This document shows positions 27,194-35,861 of a stretch of 64,000 nucleotides of DNA, one piece after another. The DNA lies in NCBI RefSeq assembly GCF_032050975.1, contig NZ_CP116967.1, forward strand, positions 3,655,001 to 3,719,000, in the 5' to 3' direction. Numbering within the stretch: position 1 is the first letter of the stretch; each line of letters begins with the position of its first letter. The notes beneath the pieces were generated by a model, which had not been told where the DNA came from, did no database searches, and was given only the letters and a program-made list of their open reading frames with translations. A program made the translations under genes and the position numbers. The DNA is from Candidatus Nitrospira allomarina (GTDB lineage: Bacteria > Nitrospirota > Nitrospiria > Nitrospirales > UBA8639).

Positions 27194-28311
27194 TCGGTCC
27201 TACCTGGACCGTTTCGTCCCGTGGGGCGTCCGTCCAACGGGACATCAAGGACGCTATTTCTTGGAGACCTTCCGTCTTCAAAATGATCTCCTATTTGTCC
27301 GGCCATCGCCGTCCAAAATGGCCACGGCTCGTTACTTGTTGCGCGGTTTTCTTTTTGTTCATCCTCTTGCCGACACTAGGCCTCGCCCACGAGGTTCGTC
27401 CGGCCTATTTGGAACTTCGAGAAACCACAACCGGAGAGTTCAGCGTGCTGTGGAAAACACCCGCGCGTGGAGAAATGCGTCTGGCATTGTCACCGGAATT
27501 CTCCGCCGGCCACAAAACCCTCACCCCCTTCGTGACCCGCCGGACAGAGACGGCCGCCGTGCAAACGTGGAATATCCGGACCATCGAATCCCTACGCGGT
27601 CAAACCATCGGAATTCGCGGGCTTGAACGGACGATGACGGATGCCTTGGTGCGAATTGAATTTGCCGACGGCAATTCGTGGGTCCAACGGCTTACCCCAT
27701 CGAATCCCGTGGGCACGGTACCCGTGGAGCAAAGTACATGGGAGGTAGCCGGCCAATATTCGAAGCTTGGCGTGGAGCACATTCTTCTCGGCATTGATCA
27801 CCTGCTCTTCGTGCTCGCGTTGTTGATGATTACCAGAGGGAGGATGCATCTGGTCAAGACTATCACCGCCTTCACGGCGGCGCACAGCATCACACTCGGA
27901 CTGGCGACGCTGGGATTTATCCATGTGCCATCGCAGCCTGTCGAAGCGCTTATCGCGTTGAGCATTGTGATGGTCGCTGCGGAAATCATTCACACCCGGC
28001 ATGGGATTGAAGGAATCACAGCGCGTGCCCCGTGGATCGTGGCGTTTTCGTTCGGGCTGCTGCACGGATTCGGGTTTGCGGGCGCATTGAGCGAAGTCGG
28101 TCTACCGGAGGGACATATTCCAGTGGCCTTGCTCTTCTTTAATATCGGAGTGGAGGCCGGTCAATTGCTATTCATCGCTGCCGTCATGGGTGTCATCGCA
28201 GCTTTTCGACAGGTTCACATTCAAATGCCACAATGGACCCAATATATCCCGCCATACACCATCGGCAGTGTGGCGATGTTCTGGGTCTTTCAACGCGTTT
28301 CAGCATTTTAA
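27190..28311 (+). CDS. HupE/UreJ-family membrane protein
   Basis: 373 residues if started at the ATGA overlap; Met at 27283 is an alternative. After a hydrophobic helix (about 43-65) comes a domain beginning HEVRPAYLELRETTTGEFSV that is conserved in long HupE proteins. The C-terminal half has about six helices, with the signature GVEHILLGIDHLLFVLALL, AFTAAHSITLGLATLG, PVEALIALSIVMVAAE and FGLLHGFGFAGAL. The repeated His residues of these motifs could bind a metal such as nickel or cobalt in the small HupE/UreJ transporters (family knowledge). Long forms like this are of uncertain substrate. It overlaps PpiC copy 1 and is 15 bases from the DUF3604 gene. Confidence 0.87.
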   Translation: MIGPTWTVSSRGASVQRDIKDAISWRPSVFKMISYLSGHRRPKWPRLVTCCAVFFLFILLPTLGLAHEVRPAYLELRETTTGEFSVLWKTPARGEMRLALSPEFSAGHKTLTPFVTRRTETAAVQTWNIRTIESLRGQTIGIRGLERTMTDALVRIEFADGNSWVQRLTPSNPVGTVPVEQSTWEVAGQYSKLGVEHILLGIDHLLFVLALLMITRGRMHLVKTITAFTAAHSITLGLATLGFIHVPSQPVEALIALSIVMVAAEIIHTRHGIEGITARAPWIVAFSFGLLHGFGFAGALSEVGLPEGHIPVALLFFNIGVEAGQLLFIAAVMGVIAAFRQVHIQMPQWTQYIPPYTIGSVAMFWVFQRVSAF

Positions 28312-28326
28312 AAAGGAGAATGCCTG

Positions 28327-30288
28327 ATGAAAACACGAGTGGTTGGTCAAACGATCCTCAGCGGAATGATGGTTTTTACCCTGAGTTTTCATTTGGCCGA
28401 TATCGCTACCGGCGCCTCGCCGGGACTCAGTGCCCCTGAGAAGGGATCGGTGGAAAAGGCGTTTCCATCTAAGCCCCCCTACTCGCCCTATGCCGGCCGC
28501 AGTTTTCCTACGAGACCCTTCTTCGGCGACACCCATCTGCACACGTCGTTCTCGATGGATGCCGGGGCGTTTGGCGCACGACTCACACCGCGTGATGCGT
28601 ATCAGTTCGCCAGAGGCGGGGAAGTCATAGCGTCGAGCGGCCAACCGGTTAAGCTCTCACGGCCCCTGGACTTTCTTGTGGTTGCGGATCATTCCGACAA
28701 CATGGGGTTTTTCCCCGATCTCTTCGCCGGAAAGCCAGAGGTCCTGGCCGACCCGACCGGACGAAAGTGGTACGACATGCTTCAATCCGGCAAGGGGGCG
28801 GAGGCAGCCATCGAGATTATCATGTCATTTTCGCACGGCACCTTTCCGAAGCCGTTGATGTATTTTCCCGGTACGCGGCCCTATCGAAACGCGTGGCAGG
28901 AAACGATCAAGGCCGCCGAGGATTTCAACGAACCAGGCCGCTTTACCGCCTTTATCGGGTATGAATGGACATCCAACACCGGTGGCAATAACCTGCACCG
29001 CAACATCATCTTCCGCGACAATGGTGATAAGGCCAGCCAGGTTGAGCCATTTACCGTTTATCCACCGATGGGTAGTGATAATCCCGAGGACCTCTGGAAA
29101 TGGATGGCCGCCTATGAGCGAAAAACCGGTGGAAGCGTGCTGGCGATTGCCCACAATGGCAATTTGAGCAACGGCCTCATGTTTCCGACGATCGAGACGT
29201 TTGGCAAAACGATCGATCGCGAGTATGTCGAAACCCGGGCGAAATGGGAGCGCCTTTACGAGGCGACTCAGACTAAAGGCGACGGGGAGACTCACCCCTT
29301 CCTCTCACCCAATGATGAGTTTGCCGATTTCGAAACATGGGATAAAGGCAATCTTGACGGCAGCGTGGCCAAAACAAAAGAGATGCTCGAATTTGAATAT
29401 GCCCGCTCAGGCCTGAAAAATGGCCTCATGCTTGAAAAGAAGTTCGGCACAAATCCATTCAAGTTCGGCCTGATCGGCAGCAGCGATGCCCACACCGGTC
29501 TATCCGCGCTGGAAGAGGAGAACTTCTTTGGCAAAACCACGCCCCAGGAACCCAGTCCGGAACGGATGACCAAAGCTTTTTTTGATAATCCCAAAACCGG
29601 GGTGAAGGTGATGGACTGGGAGGTCGCTGCGGCGGGATACGCCGGAGTCTGGGCAACAGAGAATACCCGCGAGGCGCTCTGGGACGCGATGGAACGAAAG
29701 GAGACGTACGCCACAACCGGACCGCGCATGCTTGTACGCTTCTTCGGCGGCTTCGATTTCAAACCGGGTGACGCGCACAACCGGATGCCGGCTAATATCG
29801 GCTACACAAAAGGTGTCCCGATGGGTGGTGATTTGCGCGATGCCCCCCAAGGTAAATCGCCCACATTTCTTGTCGCTGCGCTGAAAGATCCTATCGGCGC
29901 GAACCTTGACCGCATCCAAATTATCAAAGGATGGTTGAGCAAGGACGGGGCTCTTCAGGAAAAGGTCTACGATGTGGTTTGGGGAGACGCCGATAAACGC
30001 CGGCCCGAGTCTGACGGCAAGCTGCCACCTGTGGGCAGCACCGTGGATCTCGAAAACGCCACCTGGACCAACACCATCGGCGACCCGGAATTAATCACGG
30101 TCTGGACGGATCCGGATTTTGACCCATCGGTTCGTGCCTTTTACTATGCACGTGTCCTTGAGATTCCGACGCCTCGTTGGACTGCCTACGATGCGAAACG
30201 TTTTGGCGTGATACCCCCACCGGACGCCAGAATGGTCCTCCAGGAACGCGCGTACACTTCACCCATCTGGTACAATCCGGGGACATAA
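28327..30288 (+). CDS. DUF3604 exported PHP-like metallohydrolase candidate (copy 1)
   Basis: 653 residues; AAAAGGAG precedes the ATG. A signal peptide ends near ATGASPG. The N-terminal GDTHLHTSFSMDAGAFGARL (His-x-His) and DFLVVADHSDNMGF (Asp-His) are the metal-binding motifs of the PHP fold. HNGNLSNGLMFP and SSDAHTGLSALEEENFFGKT supply more likely ligands, and the C-terminus holds NLDRIQIIKGW and ARVLEIPTPRWT. DUF3604 proteins are large exported proteins of unsettled function; a metal-dependent phosphoesterase-like activity is inferred from the motifs. It is the third gene of the PpiC-HupE-DUF3604 operon. A longer relative lies at 31533. Confidence 0.9.
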   Translation: MKTRVVGQTILSGMMVFTLSFHLADIATGASPGLSAPEKGSVEKAFPSKPPYSPYAGRSFPTRPFFGDTHLHTSFSMDAGAFGARLTPRDAYQFARGGEVIASSGQPVKLSRPLDFLVVADHSDNMGFFPDLFAGKPEVLADPTGRKWYDMLQSGKGAEAAIEIIMSFSHGTFPKPLMYFPGTRPYRNAWQETIKAAEDFNEPGRFTAFIGYEWTSNTGGNNLHRNIIFRDNGDKASQVEPFTVYPPMGSDNPEDLWKWMAAYERKTGGSVLAIAHNGNLSNGLMFPTIETFGKTIDREYVETRAKWERLYEATQTKGDGETHPFLSPNDEFADFETWDKGNLDGSVAKTKEMLEFEYARSGLKNGLMLEKKFGTNPFKFGLIGSSDAHTGLSALEEENFFGKTTPQEPSPERMTKAFFDNPKTGVKVMDWEVAAAGYAGVWATENTREALWDAMERKETYATTGPRMLVRFFGGFDFKPGDAHNRMPANIGYTKGVPMGGDLRDAPQGKSPTFLVAALKDPIGANLDRIQIIKGWLSKDGALQEKVYDVVWGDADKRRPESDGKLPPVGSTVDLENATWTNTIGDPELITVWTDPDFDPSVRAFYYARVLEIPTPRWTAYDAKRFGVIPPPDARMVLQERAYTSPIWYNPGT

Positions 30289-30486
30289 CCCCCAAAACAG
30301 TAATCGCCTTAGCAATCAAAGCGGTCATAATCGACCAGCAGGAAAGGAATAGTCGATCCATCGATTTATCATCATCAACATCTCATGTGCGGCGAGGTCC
30401 TGATCCTTGCCCGTCGGAAAGTCCGCCCGATGTCTGGTATGAAACCGAAGGCGATGCACATGCCCTCTAACCAAAGGAGATCCGCC

Positions 30487-31197
30487 ATGAAGGTTTTCAT
30501 GCGGTCCGCAGTATGTATGTTGTCCCTCGTAGTTACAGTCGGATGCGCCTCAACCGAGACATCGAACCGCGAAATACTCGTGACCGAAAAAGTCGCACGA
30601 CCCGCTCACATCTGGGTCTACGACTTTGCCGCCAGCTCCGCCGACGTTCCGGCCGATTCCGTGCTCGCCGGGCAGCATACCGATCATCCGACTCCCCAAA
30701 CTCCCGAACAGATCGAGGCCGGTCGACAGGTGGGTATTCACATTGCAGAACAACTGGTCGAGGAGATTCGCTACATGGGACTGGCAGCCAGACGGGCTTC
30801 GAGTGAAACCACCCCGCAGATCAACGACCTCGTGATCCGGGGTTACCTCCTCGCCATCGATGAAGGCAGTGCGGTCAAGCGCGTCGCGGTGGGATTTGGC
30901 TCCGGTGGGTCGGAGTTGACGGTGGCGGCCGAAGGCTTCCAAATGACGCCCCAGGGACTGCGAAAACTTGGATCCGGTACCGTACATTCCGGAGGAAGTA
31001 AAACCCCCGGAGCCGCTGTAGGGACCGCCGCCCTCATTGCCACGGCCAACCCCGTGGGTCTTATCGTTGGAGGGGGGATGAAGGCATACGGGGAATACAG
31101 CGGTAGCGCCAAAATTGAGGGCCGGGAAAAGGCGATTGCCAAAGAAATCGCCGATAAGATCAAGCCCAGATTCCAAGAACAGGGGTGGGTGAATTGA
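30487..31197 (+). CDS. DUF4410 family lipoprotein (copy B)
   Basis: 236 residues from the ATG at 30487, with AAAGGAG directly upstream; the frame extending back to 30385 is not used. Lipobox VVTVGCAS, Cys20. The conserved blocks are AHIWVYDFAASSADVPADS, NDLVIRGYLLAIDEGSAVKR, VAVGFGSGGSELTVAAEGFQ, ATANPVGLIVGGGMKAYGE and PRFQEQGWVN. It sits between the two DUF3604 genes, in the same direction. Its repeated company with these proteins in the window suggests a shared task, but no partner interaction can be read from sequence. It is the most divergent of the three copies in its N-terminal third. Confidence 0.87.
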   Translation: MKVFMRSAVCMLSLVVTVGCASTETSNREILVTEKVARPAHIWVYDFAASSADVPADSVLAGQHTDHPTPQTPEQIEAGRQVGIHIAEQLVEEIRYMGLAARRASSETTPQINDLVIRGYLLAIDEGSAVKRVAVGFGSGGSELTVAAEGFQMTPQGLRKLGSGTVHSGGSKTPGAAVGTAALIATANPVGLIVGGGMKAYGEYSGSAKIEGREKAIAKEIADKIKPRFQEQGWVN

Positions 31198-31532
31198 AAC
31201 CCACAGGGCCATACCCCGTGCCACGCGACTGAGGAACATCCACGCATCAAATCGGCAGCCACCCGATGCTCTTTCGGTCCGATCTCTTTTCAGCTAAAAA
31301 AGATTTCGCACTTAACGGGACACACGGCAAAGACAACCAAAGGGGTAACGTCACATTCGACGATCTCGAAAAGGCCAAGATCAACCATGATGTCCTGCGT
31401 AAAGGCGACGATAAGTAAAACGAAAATTCGGTCCCACCCTCGATGGCAACTGGAAATTCTGAGAACCTCAGCCCGCCAAAAACAAGCATGCACTGCCTCG
31501 AACGAATGCCATGCGAAAAAAAGGAGACTGCT
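31198..31532. other. Intergenic region with a doubtful 50-codon ORF
   Basis: 335 bases between DUF4410 copy B and DUF3604 copy 2. A forward ORF at 31266-31418 encodes a charged peptide with the segment GNVTFDDLEKAKINHDVL. It has no ribosome site and may be the end of a decayed gene. No hairpin or RNA seen. Confidence 0.35.
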
Positions 31533-33764
31533 ATGCAGAACCGTGTTCTGTTTCGCGTGCACCTCAACTCTATCTTCACTACTCTATTGTTAGCCGGACT
31601 CTTGATCCAGCCGGGTCAAGCGGCCTTCGCCCAACCCGCACCGGAACGGGAAGCCTATTTCGGCGAAACGCATGTACATACGAGCTGGTCGCTCGACTCC
31701 TATCTCGGGTTCGGGAACACCATCGCCGGACCTGAAGAGTTCTACAAGTATTCGCTGGGGCAGCCCATCACGCACCCGGGCGGATTCACGGTGAAGATCA
31801 CGAAACCGCTTGACTGGGGGGCGACAACCGAGCATGCGGAATATCTCGGAGCCGTTCAGGCCGCGTTGGACCCCGATTCGCAGCTCAGCAAGACCCTGCT
31901 TGGGAAATCCTTGAAGTTCGGCAGCCGGGTAGAGGCCGAGGCCACCTACAAGCTCCTCACGGTGACCATGCTCAAAAATCACCCACTCACTGATTTGATG
32001 GCCCCTGACGTGTTAGGCACGTACTGGAAGCGGCTGGTGGAGATCGCCGACAAATACTACCAGCCGGGCAAGTTCACGACGTTTGCGGCTTACGAATGGA
32101 CCTCGACACCGAACAGTGCAAACCTGCATCGCAACATCTTTTTTCTGGATACCAAGAAGGTGCCGGACATGCCGTTCAGCGCGATCGACTCGGATGATCC
32201 GCGTGCGCTCTGGGAGTGGATGGATGCCCAACGCAAAGCGGGCAACGAGCTCCTCGCGATTACCCATAATCCGAACCTGAGCAATGGCCTGATGTTTCCG
32301 ACGGAAGTGGACGACAGAGGGCGACCGATCGACAAGGCGTGGGCAGAGACCCGAATACGCAACGAGCCGCTGGCGGAACTCAAACAGGTCAAGGGTCAAT
32401 CGGAGACGACGCCGGGACTTTCACCAAACGACGAATTTGCCAATTACGAGGTCGTGGTCTGGCAGTTACTGGGTTATAAAGGCGATCCGCGCAATTTTGG
32501 CAGCTACATCCGACAGGCGTATAAGGACGGACTCGCCATGCAGGACAGGCTCGGCCTCAATCCTTATAAATTTGGCGTCGTCAGCGGATCCGATTCGCAT
32601 AGCACCGCGGTGTCCTACCGGCAGAACAACTTCTTCGGTATTCACGGAGGCAACTTTGACGAAACACCGGAAAAACGCCTGGAAGGTGGGCATTTTGGAT
32701 TCAAGAACCTCTGGGCCAGCCCTGCAGGTTTGAGTGTGGTGTGGGCGGAAGAAAATACGCGCGAGGCCATCTTTGCCGCGATGCAACGCAAGGAGACTTA
32801 TTCGACCAGCGGCGTCCGTCTCAGGGTACGCCTATTCGGCGGATGGGAATTCGAACCCGATGTCCTTAACCAAAAAGATTGGGTGAAGACGGCTTATGCC
32901 AAAGGCGTATCGATGGGTGGCGATCTGCCGGCTGCAACGGCCAAGGCCCCGTCATTTGTCGTCTGGGCGGTGAAAGACCCCGACAGCGGCAACCTCGATC
33001 GCGTTCAGATCGTCAAAGGCTGGTCCAAGAATGGTCAGACCTTTGAAAAAATTTATGATGTCGCCTGGGCCGGCGAGCGGAAACCGAATCCGGCCACCGG
33101 CAAGCTGCCCTCCATCGGTCACACGGTGAACCTCGTGACGGCAACGTATACGAACACCATCGGCGCAGTGGAGCTGAAGACTGTCTGGACGGATCCGGAC
33201 TTCGATCCCAGTCTCGACGCATTTTACTACGCACGTGTTCTGGAGATTCCGACCCCGCGCTGGAGCACCATCCAAGCCGTGAAGTTGGGCAGAGTACCGC
33301 CTGACGGTGTGGCCGCGACGATCCAGGAACGGGCCTGGACATCGCCGATCTGGTACACACCAAACGAGGAAGCACGCAAAACGGCCAAACCGGGGATCAC
33401 CGTCGCCGAACTCACACAAAAGGGCGCGACCGTTCTCGGTGACGAGGAGTTGAAACAGTTGATCGTCGGCAAAACCATCCTGGTCCGCAATTCGGTCACC
33501 GGGCAACGGTTCGAAATCCTCCATGGAGCGGACGGCCGACGTCTCATCACAGCCGTAGACGGGAACCTGCCTAGCCTGGATGTCATGGGCGAATTGGCGC
33601 ATGGCCGCCAAATGCAGTATGAAATCCGCGACGGACGCTACATGGTCGATGTGGCGGGGACACCCTTCGAAGTGATCGTCTATAAGATAGGCAACAAGCA
33701 CGTGGCGGCACGCAGCAATGAGTTCGGTTACGCCAATTATGAGATCGAAGCTGCACACGAATGA
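31533..33764 (+). CDS. DUF3604 exported PHP-like metallohydrolase candidate (copy 2)
   Basis: 743 residues from the ATG at 31533, preceded by AAGGAG; an in-frame extension to 31443 is not needed. The signal peptide ends QAAFAQP. Metal-motif candidates are GETHVHTSWSLDSYLGFGN, the DWGATTEHAEYLG segment (Glu-His in place of the Asp-His of copy 1), THNPNLSNGLMFPTEV and SGSDSHSTAVSYRQNNFFG. About 110 extra C-terminal residues (from NEEARKTAKPG) form a second small domain containing GKTILVRNSVTGQRFEIL, absent in copy 1. The stop overlaps the start of PpiC copy 2 by four bases. Function inferred only from the PHP-like motifs. Confidence 0.9.
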   Translation: MQNRVLFRVHLNSIFTTLLLAGLLIQPGQAAFAQPAPEREAYFGETHVHTSWSLDSYLGFGNTIAGPEEFYKYSLGQPITHPGGFTVKITKPLDWGATTEHAEYLGAVQAALDPDSQLSKTLLGKSLKFGSRVEAEATYKLLTVTMLKNHPLTDLMAPDVLGTYWKRLVEIADKYYQPGKFTTFAAYEWTSTPNSANLHRNIFFLDTKKVPDMPFSAIDSDDPRALWEWMDAQRKAGNELLAITHNPNLSNGLMFPTEVDDRGRPIDKAWAETRIRNEPLAELKQVKGQSETTPGLSPNDEFANYEVVVWQLLGYKGDPRNFGSYIRQAYKDGLAMQDRLGLNPYKFGVVSGSDSHSTAVSYRQNNFFGIHGGNFDETPEKRLEGGHFGFKNLWASPAGLSVVWAEENTREAIFAAMQRKETYSTSGVRLRVRLFGGWEFEPDVLNQKDWVKTAYAKGVSMGGDLPAATAKAPSFVVWAVKDPDSGNLDRVQIVKGWSKNGQTFEKIYDVAWAGERKPNPATGKLPSIGHTVNLVTATYTNTIGAVELKTVWTDPDFDPSLDAFYYARVLEIPTPRWSTIQAVKLGRVPPDGVAATIQERAWTSPIWYTPNEEARKTAKPGITVAELTQKGATVLGDEELKQLIVGKTILVRNSVTGQRFEILHGADGRRLITAVDGNLPSLDVMGELAHGRQMQYEIRDGRYMVDVAGTPFEVIVYKIGNKHVAARSNEFGYANYEIEAAHE

Positions 33765-34729
33765 TCGGTCTGAGCCGGCGTGAAGAGGTGCAATTGGAAG
33801 AACGTGTTGATCCGGATCAGGATGAGCCCGCTTCCGTCGGGCGAACTCCATCGCGTCTCATGCGATGGGGACGCGAGCCGCTGCTGCACTTCCTGCTGAT
33901 CGGCGTTGCAATATTTGTCGGGTACCACCTGCTCCAACCGGAAACGACAGGGCCGGATGTTTCCGACCGGATCGTGCTGACCGGGGACGACCTGCGCCAG
34001 CTCAAGGCAACGTGGCTTGCGCAGGGACGCCCTTCGCCCACTCCCGAAGACATGCGTCGTCTCATCGGGAACAAGGTCCGGGAGGAGATTTTCTACCGGG
34101 AGGCACTTGCGCTTGGCCTGGACAAGGAAGACATCATCGTCAAACGTCGACTGGCACAGAAGATGGAGTTTCTCATCGAAGACCTCGCTGCCCTTCGTAA
34201 TCCTACAACTGAAGAACTCCGGGCCTGGTACGAGAAGAACCCCGAACGCTTCACGCCGGCCCCACGTGTATCGTTTCATCATCTCTATTTTTCACCCGAC
34301 CGGCGTGGCGCAGGGGTAAAGGACGAGGCTGAATCAGTGCGTGAACAACTTAACGGGAAGCCATTGGATACGCCCGTCCGGGCGACGTCGGCCGATTCTT
34401 TCATGTTCAAGGATTCCTACAATGACCGGACGCCGGAGCAGGTGGCCTCAGTGTTCGGCACCACGTTTGCCGAAGCCTTGCTCCTGCTGACGCCGGGATC
34501 CTGGCAAGGCCCGATTGAGTCCGGATTGGGCTGGCACATAGTCTGGGTGGAGTCGATCACACCAGGTCGCATTCCCGCCTTCGAGGAAATAGAACAGGAC
34601 ATTAAAGCTCAATGGACCGAGGAGCAACGAATCGAATCCAGCCGCCGGACATTTGACGCGATGAAAGCCCGCTACGAGGTGATTCTGCCTCACGTTCCGA
34701 CCATGGTTGACAGGACGAAGGGCGGGTGA
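33761..34729 (+). CDS. Membrane-anchored PpiC-type peptidyl-prolyl isomerase (copy 2)
   Basis: 322 residues, ATGA overlap with the DUF3604 stop. A 35-residue acidic N-terminal tail precedes the anchor WGREPLLHFLLIGVAIFVGY. The helical part KVREEIFYREALALGLDKED, then VKRRLAQKMEFLIEDLA, matches copy 1. The parvulin domain holds RVSFHHLYFS, FGTTFAEALLLLTPGSWQGP and GLGWHIVWVESITPG. The same RRLAQKMEFL and GPIESG phrases occur in both copies, showing common descent. In this copy the order is DUF3604 then PpiC and no HupE gene is present, whereas copy 1 is followed by HupE. Likely a periplasm-facing folding helper for the exported enzymes nearby (inference). Confidence 0.87.
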   Translation: MIGLSRREEVQLEERVDPDQDEPASVGRTPSRLMRWGREPLLHFLLIGVAIFVGYHLLQPETTGPDVSDRIVLTGDDLRQLKATWLAQGRPSPTPEDMRRLIGNKVREEIFYREALALGLDKEDIIVKRRLAQKMEFLIEDLAALRNPTTEELRAWYEKNPERFTPAPRVSFHHLYFSPDRRGAGVKDEAESVREQLNGKPLDTPVRATSADSFMFKDSYNDRTPEQVASVFGTTFAEALLLLTPGSWQGPIESGLGWHIVWVESITPGRIPAFEEIEQDIKAQWTEEQRIESSRRTFDAMKARYEVILPHVPTMVDRTKGG

Positions 34730-34973
34730 GGGGGAAGGGTTTGCCATACAGCAGGCAGAGGTGCATGTATGTTTTTTCTGGCACTAATGTGTGTACGACT
34801 GCTCAGAGATAGGCTCTGATCGCCTGATCACAGAGCCAAATGACAAGCCTGAAGTATGGTGTCGGCTGCCTGCGCTTTGCGATGCTGTTACCACCCCAAA
34901 GCCTTCGGTCTAGTTTCGTGCAGAACAATCACACGCGCAGATGCCAGGAGACATTTATCATAGGAGGTCTGTC

Positions 34974-35687
34974 ATGCAGTCGATCGCACGTCTTGTCGTA
35001 TCAGGTTTATTTGTCATACTCGCGGTTGGATGCGCTTCAACCAAAGTTACCGACCGTCATCGGCTTGTGGGGACGGAAAAGATCGCCAAGCCAGATCGAA
35101 TCTATGTGTATGCCTTTGCGCCTTCCCATGAGGATATCCCATCCTGGTCCACGGCAGCGGAGAAATATGCCAAACCCAGCAAACCCCTTACTGCCGAGGA
35201 ACTTGAGGTTGGTCGCAAGCTGGGCGCGCTGGTAGCCAGAGAACTGGTGACGGAAATTAATGAAATGGGAGTGTTGGCATTAGAGGGTGACGAGCAAATT
35301 CTTCCACAACTCAACGATCTCATGATTATTGGCTATTTTGAAGGAGTCGAAGAAGGCAGCACGGTCAAACGTCTCGGACTTGGGTTTGGCTCCGGGGCTG
35401 TGGAGTTACGGACAGTGGTGGAAGGTTACCAGATGACTAATACCGGCCCACGCCTGCTCGGGACCGGCAAACTCGACTCCGGTGGAGGTAAAATGCCAGG
35501 ACTGATTGCCCCAATAGCCGTTCTCGCCGCCACCGCCAACCCGATCGGACTGATTGTGATGGGAACGGCAAAAGTGGAAGGTGAACTGACAGGCAGGACC
35601 AAAATCGAAGGGGCGGCCAAACGAACGGCTGAGGCCATTGGAAAAGAACTCCAGATCAGATTCAAGGAAAAAGGTTTGATTAAATAG
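34974..35687 (+). CDS. DUF4410 family lipoprotein (copy C)
   Basis: 237 residues, ATG at 34974 after the ribosome site GGAGG; the upstream bases GGAGGTCTGTCATG are the same as in copy A at 23515. Lipobox ILAVGCAS, Cys20. Blocks: DRIYVYAFAPSHEDIPSWST, GRKLGALVARELVTEINEMG, NDLMIIGYFEGVEEGSTVKR, LGLGFGSGAVELRTVVEGYQ, LAATANPIGLIVMGTAKVEG. It is clearly closer to copy A than to copy B, which implies a separate duplication. It is followed by a stem-loop and then by the formylglycine-generating enzyme gene. The 244-base gap before it shows no gene. Confidence 0.87.
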   Translation: MQSIARLVVSGLFVILAVGCASTKVTDRHRLVGTEKIAKPDRIYVYAFAPSHEDIPSWSTAAEKYAKPSKPLTAEELEVGRKLGALVARELVTEINEMGVLALEGDEQILPQLNDLMIIGYFEGVEEGSTVKRLGLGFGSGAVELRTVVEGYQMTNTGPRLLGTGKLDSGGGKMPGLIAPIAVLAATANPIGLIVMGTAKVEGELTGRTKIEGAAKRTAEAIGKELQIRFKEKGLIK

Positions 35688-35739
35688 GTCCTCGGCTCTA
35701 TTCAGATCAAACCACAATATGGAACGAAAACCCTGCCAA

Positions 35740-35761
35740 ACGCCGATCCTGCGATCGGCGT
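35740..35761. terminator. Perfect 9-bp stem-loop after DUF4410 copy C
   Basis: ACGCCGATC, loop CTGC, GATCGGCGT. It lies 53 bases after the stop. No T-run follows on the + strand, so it is only a possible terminator or RNA-stabilising hairpin. Confidence 0.4.
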
Positions 35762-35861
35762 AAAACAGGTAGAAAAGCTCTACAAGTCCTGGTAGATTCG
35801 TGTGGTCCCTATTTACCGCAACAGGAATAAAATTCTTTTCCTCAAATAGTGTGAAGCTATC

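Noticed and set aside
32952-33851. 299-codon reverse ORF inside DUF3604 copy 2
   Set aside because: Antisense shadow of a gene with clear PHP-like motifs.
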